Origin: Silene conica | Lineage: Eukaryota > Streptophyta > Magnoliopsida > Caryophyllales > Caryophyllaceae | Assembly: GCA_029255685.2 (NCBI GenBank) | Contig: CM055313.2 | Coordinates: 29,012,579 to 29,076,578 of the forward strand | Direction of reading: 5' to 3' | DNA length: 64,000 nucleotides | Translations under genes and position numbers: made by a program | Part shown: positions 33,854 through 44,726 of the stretch, piece after piece | How positions within the stretch are numbered: the first letter of the stretch is position 1 | Layout: each line of letters begins with the position of its first letter | The notes under the pieces: model-generated | What the model was told of the DNA's origin: nothing | Databases searched by the model: none | Seen by the model: the letters and a program-made list of their open reading frames with translations, nothing else

Positions 33854-36457
33854 TGTAACATCCCGTATTTTTGTAGAGGAATATCTTCTTAAAATAAAGT
33901 AATTTACGGAATTTAATAATAATTTAATAATAATTGTAATTTACGTTTTTAAGATATCCGTTAAGTTCGTCTTAAAAACCATTTAAGCTTAAGATGCCTT
34001 GGTTATTTAATATCAACCCGTCTCACATTTCCGTTTCACTTAAATAAAGCAAACCCGACTCAAGCTCTTAAAGGACAACTTAAAACCCTCAAAAGGAAGC
34101 TTCCATCGACACAAACTCCTCCCCATATTTCATTTCACTGTTAAAACTCCAAACACCATTTTCATCTCATTTCTCAAGCTTTAAATCATCATCTCGAGGC
34201 CTTCCCGAACTCGTATCGAGGTAAAAGTTACATATTCGGAATCCTTGCGAGATTTATGATCTTTCTATCACTTTCATTTTCAATTTCGTGAAACTTCATT
34301 TCGGGGCTGTTTTTCCCTAATCACGAAATTACCCTTTAATCCGTGTTTTTGTGCTTGAAGGTGGTGCTTGTAACAATCCGGAGGAAGAACTTGTGGTCCT
34401 TGAAGAGTAAACCGGAGCATTCGCGGAGTAAAGGTGACGATAATGAGAAACTCGACCTTTTGTCTAAATTAGCACTTTATGTGATTTTGGTTGTGTTTAA
34501 TGAATGTTAGTTTAATCTTAAGTTCTTTAATGTTCTTATAATGTCTTATAAACTGATTTTGGTGAAGATTTGAGGAAGAATTTGGATGAGGAAATGAATT
34601 TAGGAGTATACATGTTAAGACCGGTTTATTTGAGATTTTCTTGTTGACTCTTAAATTGGATGTTTGTATACATGTTCTTATGTGTAATTGATGTTGTATA
34701 CATGTGGGAAATGTTGTGTTGTAGCGTAAAAACATGTTTAAGACGGATTAGTAAAGTATTGAATGAATTGGAAATGGCGAGAGTTAAGAAATGCGCGATC
34801 AGAGGCTCTGAGCCGGTCGACCGACCGGCGGCCGACCAGCCGGCTCAGAGTATTGTCGGCTGAAGAGTAAAGGACTCTCAGCCGGTTGACCGGCCGCCTA
34901 TGGCCAACCGGCTGAGAGCCCTTGATGCATAATAAATTGCTTATAACTTTTGATTCACATGTCGGATTGCATTGATTCTTTTTCCGTATGCTTCGTATGC
35001 ATGTTTGAAGTCCCCGAGGTTCAGGCGGCACTATATTGGGTTCGTGAATAGAGTGAGGATAGAGACCCCCCGGTCGGGCAACCGAAAGGGAAACCGGCTC
35101 TCCCTCGGCTTAATTCTCGGGGTCAATTAAGTGTTGGTTGGAGTATACGTTGTTGCATATTTAGATATTAATTGATTAAGTTCAGAATTGAAGTTGTAGA
35201 ACTATGATTTTGGATTAGGTCATAGTTTGTGTTGCCTTTGTATTTTGAGATGTAGTGTGGTTAGACTATGATTTGGATTAGGTCATAGTTGGTGTTGCCT
35301 TTGTATTTTGAGGTGTATTGTTGTAGGGCTGTGATTGGGATTAGGTCACAGTTTTGTGTTGCCTTTGTATTATGGGTTATATTTTGGTGGAACTATAATT
35401 TGGATTAGGTTACAGTTTTGCTTGCCTTTGTATTTTGAGGTGTATTGTAATGGGGCTGTGATTGGGATTAGGTCACAGTCTTTGCTTGCCTTTGTATTTT
35501 GAGGTGTATTTTCGTAGAGCTGTGATTTGGATTAGGTCACAGTTTTGCTTGCCTTTGTATTCTGAGGTGTATTTATACACGTGGATTATAATTGCTGAGG
35601 CTATGTATTTATGCCGTGGTTGTATAACGGAGTCTTCATATGAGTTTTCTCTTGAAATGTGTATTTGTATCCCTCCATGCCTAGGATTGGGTCATGGTTT
35701 GATATTGCTGAATATAGTATATACTTGCCTAGGATGGGGTACAGTGTTATATACTTGCTGTTTTATATCTGCTTGCCTAGAGTTGGTACAGTGTCAGATA
35801 TGTATGTTGATAGTGATGAGTATATTACTTGATTATAGTGTTGTTCATCCAAGGCATTGGATGACTCCTTGATTGGTTTCGTAAATGGTTTGGACTGAAA
35901 GACCCCCCGGCCGGGCAACCGGAAGGGAAACCGGCTCTCCTTCCAAATAGTTTCCGAAGTTGGTTGAGAGCCTTTGCATAGTATTCGCATGATGATAGGA
36001 ATTTGAGATGTTGCGACAAATGCTTCACATGATCGTTTGTGTTGGAGTACAATACTTGTTTACATGTTCTGTGTTGTATGACAATAGGTGGCTATGAGAA
36101 CTTTGTGTTGGAGTACAATACTTGTTTACATGTTCTATGTTGTATGTGTGTAGGTACTTGATGCTGTTCTTCAGGGGGTTACGTTGAGGCTAGGGAGCGA
36201 TAATCCTTCATCGTTGATTTTACCCATTCGTTAGCTAGACCTTAGCTTTATGTTTTCCGTATTTTTGTGTCTGTAGGGATATGCTATCCCGGGCTGCCTT
36301 TGTATAGTACTTATATATCTATCTATGTTTTTATCTTCCGCATGTTTAGTTGTTAAAACAACTCCCATGTTTTAATTATCTTTTCAAAAGTTTTAATTCC
36401 GCTGCATTTTCGGTACTTTGTATGTTTTACATTTCCGGTTTCGCGAGGGGTTTTACA
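33854..36457 (+). repeat. 3' LTR of W
   Basis: 2604 bp. Differs from the 5' LTR chiefly by loss of 195 bp between two GAGT repeats (30039-30042 and 30234-30237 in the 5' copy). Its last five bases, TTACA, are the target site of T. Confidence 0.92.
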
Positions 36458-37456
36458 TGTGGGGAATAAAACGCGTATTCACCCTTTAATTGCAGGATTA
36501 TAATGAAAATTACAGTCGTGAATATCGTCATAAGATTAAAAAGATAAGAAAAGAAGTACAACCTTTAGTCCTCGCGCAAAAGGCCTAAGAACAGGAATTA
36601 ACACAAATTCCCTCCTATAACTTGCACCCAAGACTTAGAATGAGACGTGGCCGCGTGTGCTAGAAATCCTCTCCAACTGCCTTGCAATATTGGGAGAGCT
36701 ATTGAGTTTTAGATGTGAGATCTGAGGTTTTGGGAGAAGAATGCTCTCAAAACCCTAATTTTTACCTTGAGATTATTTGACAGTGCAACAAGAGTAATCT
36801 ACATAAGGAGAAGGACTCTCCTTATGTAGCCTCTAGGTTTCGGCCGAATTGGACATAGGGTAGGAGTGGGCTTTCCACTCTTACCTTATTCCAATGCATG
36901 ATTCGACCCAATTGCTTAAATATAATTCGCGGGTTTATAATTATAAATCGTAACATGTTATCAGATATTAATACAGTCGATATATTAATAACGGTCTGAT
37001 AAAATACGATATTGTATAATTGCCCAAATTAATATAACTGTTTATATTAATACGCGAATACAATATTTAATTAAATATAACCGTTTATATTTAATTTACG
37101 AATTAATCTTGTAATCCATATTAGCTAAAATTATTTAATCCGTATTAAATAATAATCTCAACATGTTATTGACTAATTTATTAGTCAATACCTCTGACTA
37201 ACTGTTTAGTCGTATCCGGCAAAATGTGACTGTATTTTTATACCTTCACATCTCTCAAACGTGCCCTATAGGTGTGACGTATAGGGACTAGTTGATCACC
37301 GCCATCCGTATGACAATAACGTCAAACTTATCTAGCAAGCCAACCGTTATTGATAAACGTGGATCAACTGGTAATAATACAAAAGTATGCCCTTGTGATC
37401 CTTAAAGAGATTTAATAAGTCATTGTACTTAATTGTCAAGGACACCAGCCCCAACA
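36458..37456 (-). repeat. 3' LTR of T (left side)
   Basis: On the plus strand TGTGGGGAATAAAACG...CAGCCCCAACA. Includes a perfect 13-bp-arm hairpin (36799-36829, loop AGGAC). Confidence 0.93.
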
Positions 37457-37552
37457 ATCTCCCACTTGTCCGTACAAGGGTATGTTCAATGACGTTATCA
37501 CACTACATGTGGAGGACACAAGCTCCAACAAACTCCCACTTGTCCGTACAAG
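37457..37552 (-). promoter_or_regulatory. Polypurine tract of T, with a second copy 74 bp away
   Basis: The minus-strand motif CTTGTACGGACAAGTGGGAG occurs at 37478-37459, abutting the 3' LTR through AT, and again at 37552-37533. Each copy contains a small hairpin CTTGT-ACGG-ACAAG before the purines. Confidence 0.75.
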
Positions 37553-38318
37553 TGTAGGTGCGATAACCGAATCTCATATCCTTTTAAAATTTCTCCCACT
37601 CAATGTAAGACAATTTGCAAATCCGCATTCGCAAAGGTCGTATCTCACAAGCGATCTGTATCAAGAGTGGTTTCCCCGACTAGAGAGTAACTTAACTGAT
37701 AAAACGAATCTGTATTCGAGCATGGCCATGCATTTCAGTTACTACTCCTCGAGTGGCCCTGAGAAATGATAAAATCATGATAAGGGTTTGGATATTTCCC
37801 TCAACTCGAATCCTGCCGATATCGCCCAGCATGAAATAACCCAGAAAAAATCCTCTTAGCCCCTGTTACGGTGACCGTGGGAAAGAAACCAAAGTTACCC
37901 AAAATCTGTCTTAATCTCAAGAAACAGTTGAAAGTCAAAAGACTCGACTCTAAGGAACACTATGGAGGTCCTATCCACGACCTGACACCCAATGTTATAA
38001 AACATTTAGGACTCCATAACGCTGTCACGGGGTGTCCTACGAGATATCCGTATAACTCGCCTTTGTGATTGGTCAGTCATCCACGTGACTTATGGCTCGT
38101 TGAACCCACCATCAACCAACGTCACAAAATGATTACCTGAGTTATCAGCTCAAGTGGGTAATCAAGGACCAAAACGATGTAATGTTAATCAGTTCACTTT
38201 GTGGTGTTCAAAATTGGCGTACAATTCCACATGAGAAACAAAACATTATATATCATAACAATAAGGTTGAATAGAGTACACGAGAAAATGAATTATTACA
38301 TGAATTCATAAAAGAGTA
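37553..38318 (-). other. 3' untranslated region of T
   Basis: Non-coding between the pol end and the purine tracts. A third short TCTCCCACT occurs near 37592. No domain seen. Confidence 0.6.
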
Positions 38319-38831
38319 CTACAACTTAGGAACACATCCAATTCCCATGGAATGAATGTGCCCTTCATGCTTATCACGTGGTAATGCTTTCGTGAGAGGA
38401 TCAGCTATGTTGTCATCCGTAGCTATCTTATCAATGAATATCTCCTTTTGCTCCACGTAATCTCTGATTAGATGAGCTTTCCGTTGTACATGTCTAGCCT
38501 TGCTGCTAGACTTATGCTCCTTAGCTTGGAAGATGGCACCGCTATTGTCACAATAGACGGTGATTGGGTCATTCGAACTAGGCACTACAGATAGTCCTTG
38601 TAAGAATTGACGCATCCATATTGCTTCCTTAGCTGCTTCTGAGGCGGCATAGTACTCGGACTCAGTCGTAGAATCTGCTGTAACACTCTGTTTAGAACTT
38701 TTCCAGCTGACAGCAGCGCCATTAAGAGTAAAAACGAATCCAGACTGAGATTTCGAGTCATCTCGATCCGTTTGGAAGCTAGCATCTGCGTAACCCGTGG
38801 CGCAGAGCGTCGAGTCGCCTCCGTAAGTCAA
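38319..38831 (-). pseudogene. pol: RNase H of T, displaced frame after RT deletion
   Basis: The 170-residue frame contains the copia RNase [14 protein letters not shown] (usual first Asp region), [49 protein letters not shown] and the C-terminal [18 protein letters not shown]. It overlaps the RT frame by about 50 bp in a different phase, because sequence between them is missing. The apparent start near MTYGGDS is not a real initiator. Active-site residues look intact, but it cannot be made in frame with RT. Confidence 0.88.
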
Positions 38832-40449
38832 TCCTTTGTGCCTCTCCCAGATCTTTCATCTGGAAGTGGTTTTTCAACCATGCTTTAACCGAAGATAAGA
38901 GAGGTATGTCATTCCCAATCAAGAGTATGTCATCGACATACAGTACTAGGAATACAATCTTGCTCCCACTCGACTTGATATAGAGACATGGTTCCTCGAC
39001 TGATCGAATGAACCCATTCTCTTTTATCACTTGGTCGAAGCGATGATTCCAACTCCGCGATGCTTGCTTAAGTCCATAGATGGAACGCTTAAGCTTGCAA
39101 ACTTTCTTAGGATGTGCTGGATCGATAAAACCCTCGGGTTGTACCATGTACAACTCTTCCTCCAAATAACCGTTTAAGAAGGTGGTTTTAACGTCCATTT
39201 GCCATATTTCATAATCATGAAATGCGGCGATCGCTAAGATAATCCGAATGGAACGTAGCATGACTACGGGTGCAAAGATCTCATCATAGTGCAAGCCTGG
39301 CACTTGAGTGAAACCTTTAGCAACTAGTCTAGCCTTGTGGATATCTTGTTGTCCTTCCACGGCATGCTTTATCTTGTAAAGCCATTTGCATTGAAGGGGA
39401 CGTACCTTTGCAGGTAGGTCCACAAGATCCCACACGTTGTTCTCATACATGGAGTCCATCTCGGATTGCATGGCTTCTAGCCATAGCTTTGAGTCAGAAC
39501 TAGTCATGGCACCGTTATAGGTTTTGGGTTCATTACCCTCTAGGAGTAAGACGTCATCTGTATCATGTTCCTCGACCATACCAATGTATCTGTCCGGTGG
39601 AATAGATACTCTTCCCGACCTCCTAGGTTCCTCAGGGATATCTACCGCAGCCTCGGGTGAAGGAACTGTTTCCTCCAATTGTTGCTCGGTAGTTGGTTCT
39701 TGAACCTCCGATAACTCGAAGGTTCTATTACTCGACTTGTTCTCGAGAAATTCTTTCTCTAAGAACGTCGCACTAGCCGCAACAAAAACACGTTGTTCGG
39801 TAGGCGAGTAGAAGTAATGACCAAAAGTTCCCTTTGGATAACCTATAAAGTATGTCTTGACCGATCGCGGGCCGAGCTTATCCTCGTGTCTCCACTTGAC
39901 ATAAGCCTCGCAGCCCCAAACCCGAATAAAGGACAAGTTGGGGACCGTTCCCTTCCATAATTCGTATGGAGTCTTGTCAACAGCTTTAGACGGACTTCGG
40001 TTAAGTATTAGAGCGGCTGACAAAATTGCATAGCCCCATAATGAATCAGGCACAACGGTGTGACTCATCATGGATCGAACCATATCAAGTAAAGTTCGAT
40101 TTCTCCGTTCGGACACACCATTTAATTGTGGTGTTCCAGGTGGAGTCAACTGTAGCACGATCCCACAGTCTTTAAGGTGTTGATCAAACTCGTGTGAAAG
40201 ATACTCACCACCACGATCTGAACGTAGTGCTTTAATCTTTCTACCCAGCTGGTTCTGTACCCGATTCTGGTATTCTTTGAACTTGTCAAAGGATTCACTT
40301 TTATGTTTCATCAAGTAGACATAGCCATATCTACTCAAATCATCCGTGAAAGTGATGAAATACCTATAGCCTTCTCGTGCGTTGATCGACATAGGGCCAC
40401 ATACGTCCGTATGTATGAGTCCTAATAGGTCGGCAGCGCATTCCAACAC
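38779..40449 (-). CDS. pol: Integrase-RT part of T Pol (frame 2)
   Basis: This 556-residue frame starts just after the zinc-binding integrase motif; the initial Met is internal. The integrase core has Asp in [10 protein letters not shown], Asp in [10 protein letters not shown] and Glu in [12 protein letters not shown]. The connecting region [13 protein letters not shown] leads to RT, with [68 protein letters not shown] and the catalytic [12 protein letters not shown]. After [10 protein letters not shown] similarity stops and an out-of-frame tail follows, showing that the last part of RT and its connection to RNase H are deleted. Confidence 0.92.
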   Translation of the reverse strand: MLECAADLLGLIHTDVCGPMSINAREGYRYFITFTDDLSRYGYVYLMKHKSESFDKFKEYQNRVQNQLGRKIKALRSDRGGEYLSHEFDQHLKDCGIVLQLTPPGTPQLNGVSERRNRTLLDMVRSMMSHTVVPDSLWGYAILSAALILNRSPSKAVDKTPYELWKGTVPNLSFIRVWGCEAYVKWRHEDKLGPRSVKTYFIGYPKGTFGHYFYSPTEQRVFVAASATFLEKEFLENKSSNRTFELSEVQEPTTEQQLEETVPSPEAAVDIPEEPRRSGRVSIPPDRYIGMVEEHDTDDVLLLEGNEPKTYNGAMTSSDSKLWLEAMQSEMDSMYENNVWDLVDLPAKVRPLQCKWLYKIKHAVEGQQDIHKARLVAKGFTQVPGLHYDEIFAPVVMLRSIRIILAIAAFHDYEIWQMDVKTTFLNGYLEEELYMVQPEGFIDPAHPKKVCKLKRSIYGLKQASRSWNHRFDQVIKENGFIRSVEEPCLYIKSSGSKIVFLVLYVDDILLIGNDIPLLSSVKAWLKNHFQMKDLGEAQRIDLRRRLDALRHGLRRC

Positions 40450-41983
40450 CTTTGAAGGAAATAGGAGTCATTTTGCCGATGAGACATGATTCACACGTGC
40501 CATATGATTCGAAATCAAATGGCGATATAGATCCATTCTGTATGAGCTGTTTTACGCGTTTCTCATTTATGTGTCCCATACGACAATGCCATAAGTAAGT
40601 TTGATCTTTGTCACCTACCTTTAATCTTTTATTATTCACATGTAATATCTCGGTAGTTTGATCTAAAACATAAATTCCATTCATGGAAACTGCCTTGCCA
40701 TAAATCATATTGTGTAAGGAGAAAATACAGCTATTATTCTCTATTACAAATGAAAAGCCGAGTTTGTCAAGTGCAGAAACTGAAATAATGTTTTTGGACA
40801 AACTAGGAACATAATAACAGTTATATAAAAATAACTCGAATCCACTTGGAAGCTGGATCACGTATGTTCCCTTCGAGACTGCAGCAACGCGTGCTCCATT
40901 CCCGACACGCAGGTCCACCTCACCCTTGATTAGGGGTTCTTGGTTTCGGAGGCCCTGCACATGATTACATAGATGAGAACCACAACCAGTATCAAGTACC
41001 CAAGTTCCGCAACTTGCATGGTTAATCTCAATCATGTGAATAAAAGAAGAAGAAGACATACCAACAGGAGTAACACGGCCTGCCTTAATGTCCTCGCGAT
41101 ACACGGGGCATGAGGGCCTCCAATGCCCAGTCTTGTGGCAATGGTGACATTCCATGCTTGTATCCTTGCTCTTTGTCTTGCCCTGTGAGTTGCTCGACTC
41201 ACCTGGCCCACTCTTAGCAAATCCTGGTTTCTTGAACCTGGGCTTACCTACATCTAGGTCGCCCTGAGCTTTAGCATTCCCTTTACCCTTTCCCTTACTG
41301 GAGATCATGAGAACATCCTGCTTCATGCTCCCACTCAATTTCAGATCCTTCTCAGTCTGTACGAGAAGGGAGTGGAGCTCACGAGGAGACTTCTTCATGT
41401 CGTTCATATAGTAGTTGGCCCTAAAGAGGGCGAACCCATCATGAAGCGAATGAAGCATACGATCAACGATTATGTTCTCACTGATCTTGCAGTTTAGGGT
41501 CTCCAGTTTCTCGATATTCTCAATCATGTTGAGAATATGTGGGCTAACAGCTTGGCCCTTCTGGAGTTTCGCCTCAAAGAAGCGACAGGTATGCTCATAA
41601 GAAACGATTCTCAGAGCCTTGGAGAATTCGTTAGAGAGCGTGGTGAAAATCTCGTTTGCACCATGGGATATGAAGCGTCTTTGCAAATTTGATTCCATTG
41701 CATAGATGAGTACGTTCTTTATCGCACTCGCTTCCATAACGAAATCGCTATGAGCGCGAATTTCGTTGGCTCTAGCTCCAGTTCCTGGGTTTGCCGGAAT
41801 GGGCTCAGTTAAATACTTAAGCTTTCCGTCAGCAATGGCAGCATTCCGTAGTGCTGCCTCCCAGTCAGAGAAGTTTGACCCATCATTCCTCAGTCTAGTT
41901 AACTGATTCATGGAGTCCATGAAGGCCTTTAGCCAGGATTCACGTGCTAGCTTGGCACTTGGCATTGGGTCTTCACCAGCCAT
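40364..41983 (-). CDS. gag-pol: Gag-protease-integrase N-terminus of T (frame 1)
   Basis: Begins MAGEDPMPSAKL. Copia Gag region FSDWEAALRNAAIADGKL through FFEAKLQKGQAVSPHILNMI and LHSLHDGFALFRANYYMND, then a basic linker and the CCHC knuckle CHHCHKTGHWRPSC near residue 279. The protease motif WVLDTGCGSHLCNH is near 330, and the GAG-pre-integrase motif LWHCRMGHINEKRVKQL with CESCLIGKM near 478-512. The frame is then lost by a one-base deletion or equivalent near 40445, where the next frame takes over within the integrase. The last ~25 residues are out of frame. Confidence 0.92.
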   Translation of the reverse strand: MAGEDPMPSAKLARESWLKAFMDSMNQLTRLRNDGSNFSDWEAALRNAAIADGKLKYLTEPIPANPGTGARANEIRAHSDFVMEASAIKNVLIYAMESNLQRRFISHGANEIFTTLSNEFSKALRIVSYEHTCRFFEAKLQKGQAVSPHILNMIENIEKLETLNCKISENIIVDRMLHSLHDGFALFRANYYMNDMKKSPRELHSLLVQTEKDLKLSGSMKQDVLMISSKGKGKGNAKAQGDLDVGKPRFKKPGFAKSGPGESSNSQGKTKSKDTSMECHHCHKTGHWRPSCPVYREDIKAGRVTPVGMSSSSFIHMIEINHASCGTWVLDTGCGSHLCNHVQGLRNQEPLIKGEVDLRVGNGARVAAVSKGTYVIQLPSGFELFLYNCYYVPSLSKNIISVSALDKLGFSFVIENNSCIFSLHNMIYGKAVSMNGIYVLDQTTEILHVNNKRLKVGDKDQTYLWHCRMGHINEKRVKQLIQNGSISPFDFESYGTCESCLIGKMTPISFKGVGMRCRPIRTHTYGRMWPYVDQRTRRL

Positions 41984-43713
41984 TTAAGTTATACAGCAGT
42001 TTTAATGAACGTGTTCTACACTGAAAAAGAAGATAAAACAAAACCATATAAGCAACTTATTGTTGTGATTTAAGTCTATATTAAATTGAATTTAAACTCA
42101 TAGACTCATGCATTTATATAATTGATCTCCCTCAAGAATTATATAAACGATCCCAAGACTCAATTTCCGTATATTGATAAGCCCACAGTTTGGCTAATTC
42201 CAATCGTTGGAACTCTTGGTCGATAGATTTCCGTATATCCTATCTATTAGTCCATCTCAGTCACTAGATATTATCGAGTGACCATGATGTTGAGATAAAA
42301 TAAATCATCTGTTCCCACTTACCCGACGTAGAAGGGGTCATATTATGCCTACCGACGAAGAAGGGATTCATGGGAGGCTGATTTATAAAGACTAATCTCA
42401 ATTTTTGGTTATACGAGGAAGACCCCATCAACTTTTATTTAACCATATTTAAGTGAACTAAAAACTAGCATATGCGTGAATGAATTAAATAAAGTGATGG
42501 CTTTGCAATTGACATGTGACATCTGTATTGTCACAGAAAACTAACGCGTAACCTCTACATGAGTCAGTTTTCAGGCATGATATAGGTGGTTTGGTTTTAG
42601 GCGGAATATGATGCAAGCTATTATCGATGAAAGCATAAAGATAAATGCAATAAACGTAAATAAAAGTCCTAGTGTGGCCTATCCTACCAAAATAAACATA
42701 AAACAACTTGGAATCCACCGTTGGACCCTAGAAGCTTGTCTTGATGTTCCATCTTGGTCCTTGCAGCGGGAGTGAGCATCCGGTCTCCGTCTTGTCTTTG
42801 GTCTTCACAAAATTACTAATTTAAATTACAAAAGTAATCCTAGATACATTCTAATTTAAATACAAAAGTAATTACATGGCAAAAACCCAAAACGGAGATT
42901 CAAGATCTCAAAATTACAAGCAAGACTGTGTCCCATCATTACGGTGACACAATCTCCTAAGGCCACACTAAGTTACAACCGTTTGCAAAAATTAAATACG
43001 TTATTGAAAGCATTCAAGGCATTCACAAGACGATAAATAAAATGCATCAACTAAATAAAATTTATACATGACATAATACTGTTATTATGATTAATAAATT
43101 TATACCAAACCACCTTATAAGATTAAAATTATGTGACTATACCGCTTTAATCACCAATTTTAATAAACATATAATCCATTATTTTAAACTGTTTTAAAAC
43201 ACTATGTATCAAACGAGGGTGAACCGTTTCACTAAACAATATACTATTTCCGTATACAGTATATTATTTTAAGCCATGTGAAAATAAGAAAACAAGTTAT
43301 TTTCGAAAAGGGAGCCCGAAACAAGAGCACTTGACCGAGCAGCAGAGGCACTCGATCGAGTGCCAGTGTCACTCGATCGAGTGCAGCAGGGGCTCGATCG
43401 AGTGACTCTTTAAAACGCAATCGCTGCACTTTAAATCTAAAACGAGTTTATAACTTGGATTTAAAACGTGTAAATCATAAATAAACAACAACAAAAGATT
43501 CACATATTGCTAAAAATATCGATTAATTAACAATATGCAAATTATAATTGAAAACAAAATCGATTTCTCACAAAAAACTCACGCACGGGGTCTGGTACGA
43601 GGGCACTCGATCGAGTGCAACAGGTACTCGATCGAGTGCCTAGGCAGATTGTACGGTTTTTAAAAATTTTAAATCCTATGAAAGACACAATTGTAAAATT
43701 TTCATGGCCTAAG
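41984..43713 (-). other. Long 5' leader of T with palindrome clusters
   Basis: About 1.7 kb between primer site and gag, no convincing frame. Five copies of CACTCGATCGAGTG or one-base-off variants lie at 43349-43362, 43370-43383, 43391-43404, 43604-43617 and 43625-43638. Confidence 0.7.
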
Positions 43714-43725
43714 GCTCTGATACCA
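43714..43725 (-). other. Primer binding site of T (tRNA-iMet)
   Basis: Minus strand TGGTATCAGAGC, two bases from the 5' LTR. Confidence 0.92.
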
Positions 43726-43727
43726 CT

Positions 43728-44726
43728 TGTGGGGAATAAAACGCGTATTCACCCTTTAATTGCAGGATTATAATGAAAATTAAAGTCGTGAATATCGTCA
43801 TAAGATTAAAAAGATAAGAAAAGAAGTACAACCTTTAGTCCTCGCGCAAAAGGCCTAAGAACAGGAATTAACACAAATTCCCTCCTATAACTTGCACCCA
43901 AGACTTAGAATGAGACGTGGCCGCGTGTGCTAGAAATCCTCTCCAACTGCCTTGCAATATTGGGAGAGCTATTGAGTTTTAGATGTGAGATCTGAGGTTT
44001 TGGGAGAAGAATGCTCTCAATTCCCTAATTTTTACCTTGAGATTATTTGACAGTGCAACAAGAGTAATCTACATAAGGAGAAGGACTCTCCTTATGTAGC
44101 CTCTAGGTTTCGGCCGAAAAGGACATAGGGTAGGAGTGGGCTTTCCACTCTTACCTTATTCCAATGCATGATTCGACCCAATTGCTTAAATATAATTCGC
44201 GGGTTTATAATTATAAATCGTAACATGTTATCAGATATTAATACAGTCGATATATTAATAACGGTCTGATAAAATACGATATTGTATAATTGCCCAAATT
44301 AATATAATTGTTTATATTAATACGCGAATACAATATTTAATTAAATATAACCGTTTATATTTAATTTACGAATTAATCTTGTAATCCGTATTAGCTAAAA
44401 TTATTTAATCCGTATTAAATAATAATCTCAACATCTTATTGACTAATTTATTAGTCAATACCTCTGACTAACTGTTTAGTCGTATCCGGGAAAATGTGAC
44501 TGTATTTTCATACCTTCACATCTCTCAAACGTGTCCTATAGGTGTGACGTATAGGGACCAGTTGATCACCGCCATCCGTATGACAATAACGTCAAACTTA
44601 TCTAGCAAGCCAACCGTTATTGATAAACGTGGATCAACTGGTAATAATACAAAAGTATGCCCTTGTGATCCTTAAAGAGATTTAATAAGTCATTGTACTT
44701 AATTGTCAAGGACACCAGCCCCAACA
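43728..44726 (-). repeat. 5' LTR of T (right side)
   Basis: 999 bp; same ends as the left copy; hairpin at 44069-44099 unchanged. Differences include two adjacent-base changes (AA/TT near 44020, TT/AA near 44119). Confidence 0.93.

Larger units (their letters stand above)
29045..36457 (+). mobile_element. Gag-only gypsy element W (TR-GAG-like), nested in Y
   Basis: LTRs 2797 and 2604 bp, TGTAACATCCCG...GGGGTTTTACA. The target duplication TTTGA is at 29040-29044 and again at 44732-44736, after nested T. The internal region is only 2.0 kb: primer site, gag with two zinc knuckles, a stub at the protease start, then non-coding DNA to the purine tract. LTRs and purine-tract region match Z, so Z-like elements are the probable source of Pol. 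Confidence 0.88.
36458..44726 (-). mobile_element. Angela/BARE-like copia retrotransposon T, 8.3 kb, nested at the W 3' edge
   Basis: Two 999-bp LTRs (about 12 differences), TSD TTACA at 36453-36457 and 44727-44731, minus-strand gag-pol, primer site beside the right LTR and purine tract beside the left LTR. Pol motifs such as [18 protein letters not shown] are characteristic of the Angela/BARE lineage. It is defective: one frameshift in the integrase region and a deletion between RT and RNase H. Confidence 0.93.

Noticed and set aside
43349..43638. Possible CRISPR-like array
   Set aside because: Only five short palindromes with irregular spacing in a plant retrotransposon leader; no direct-repeat/spacer regularity.
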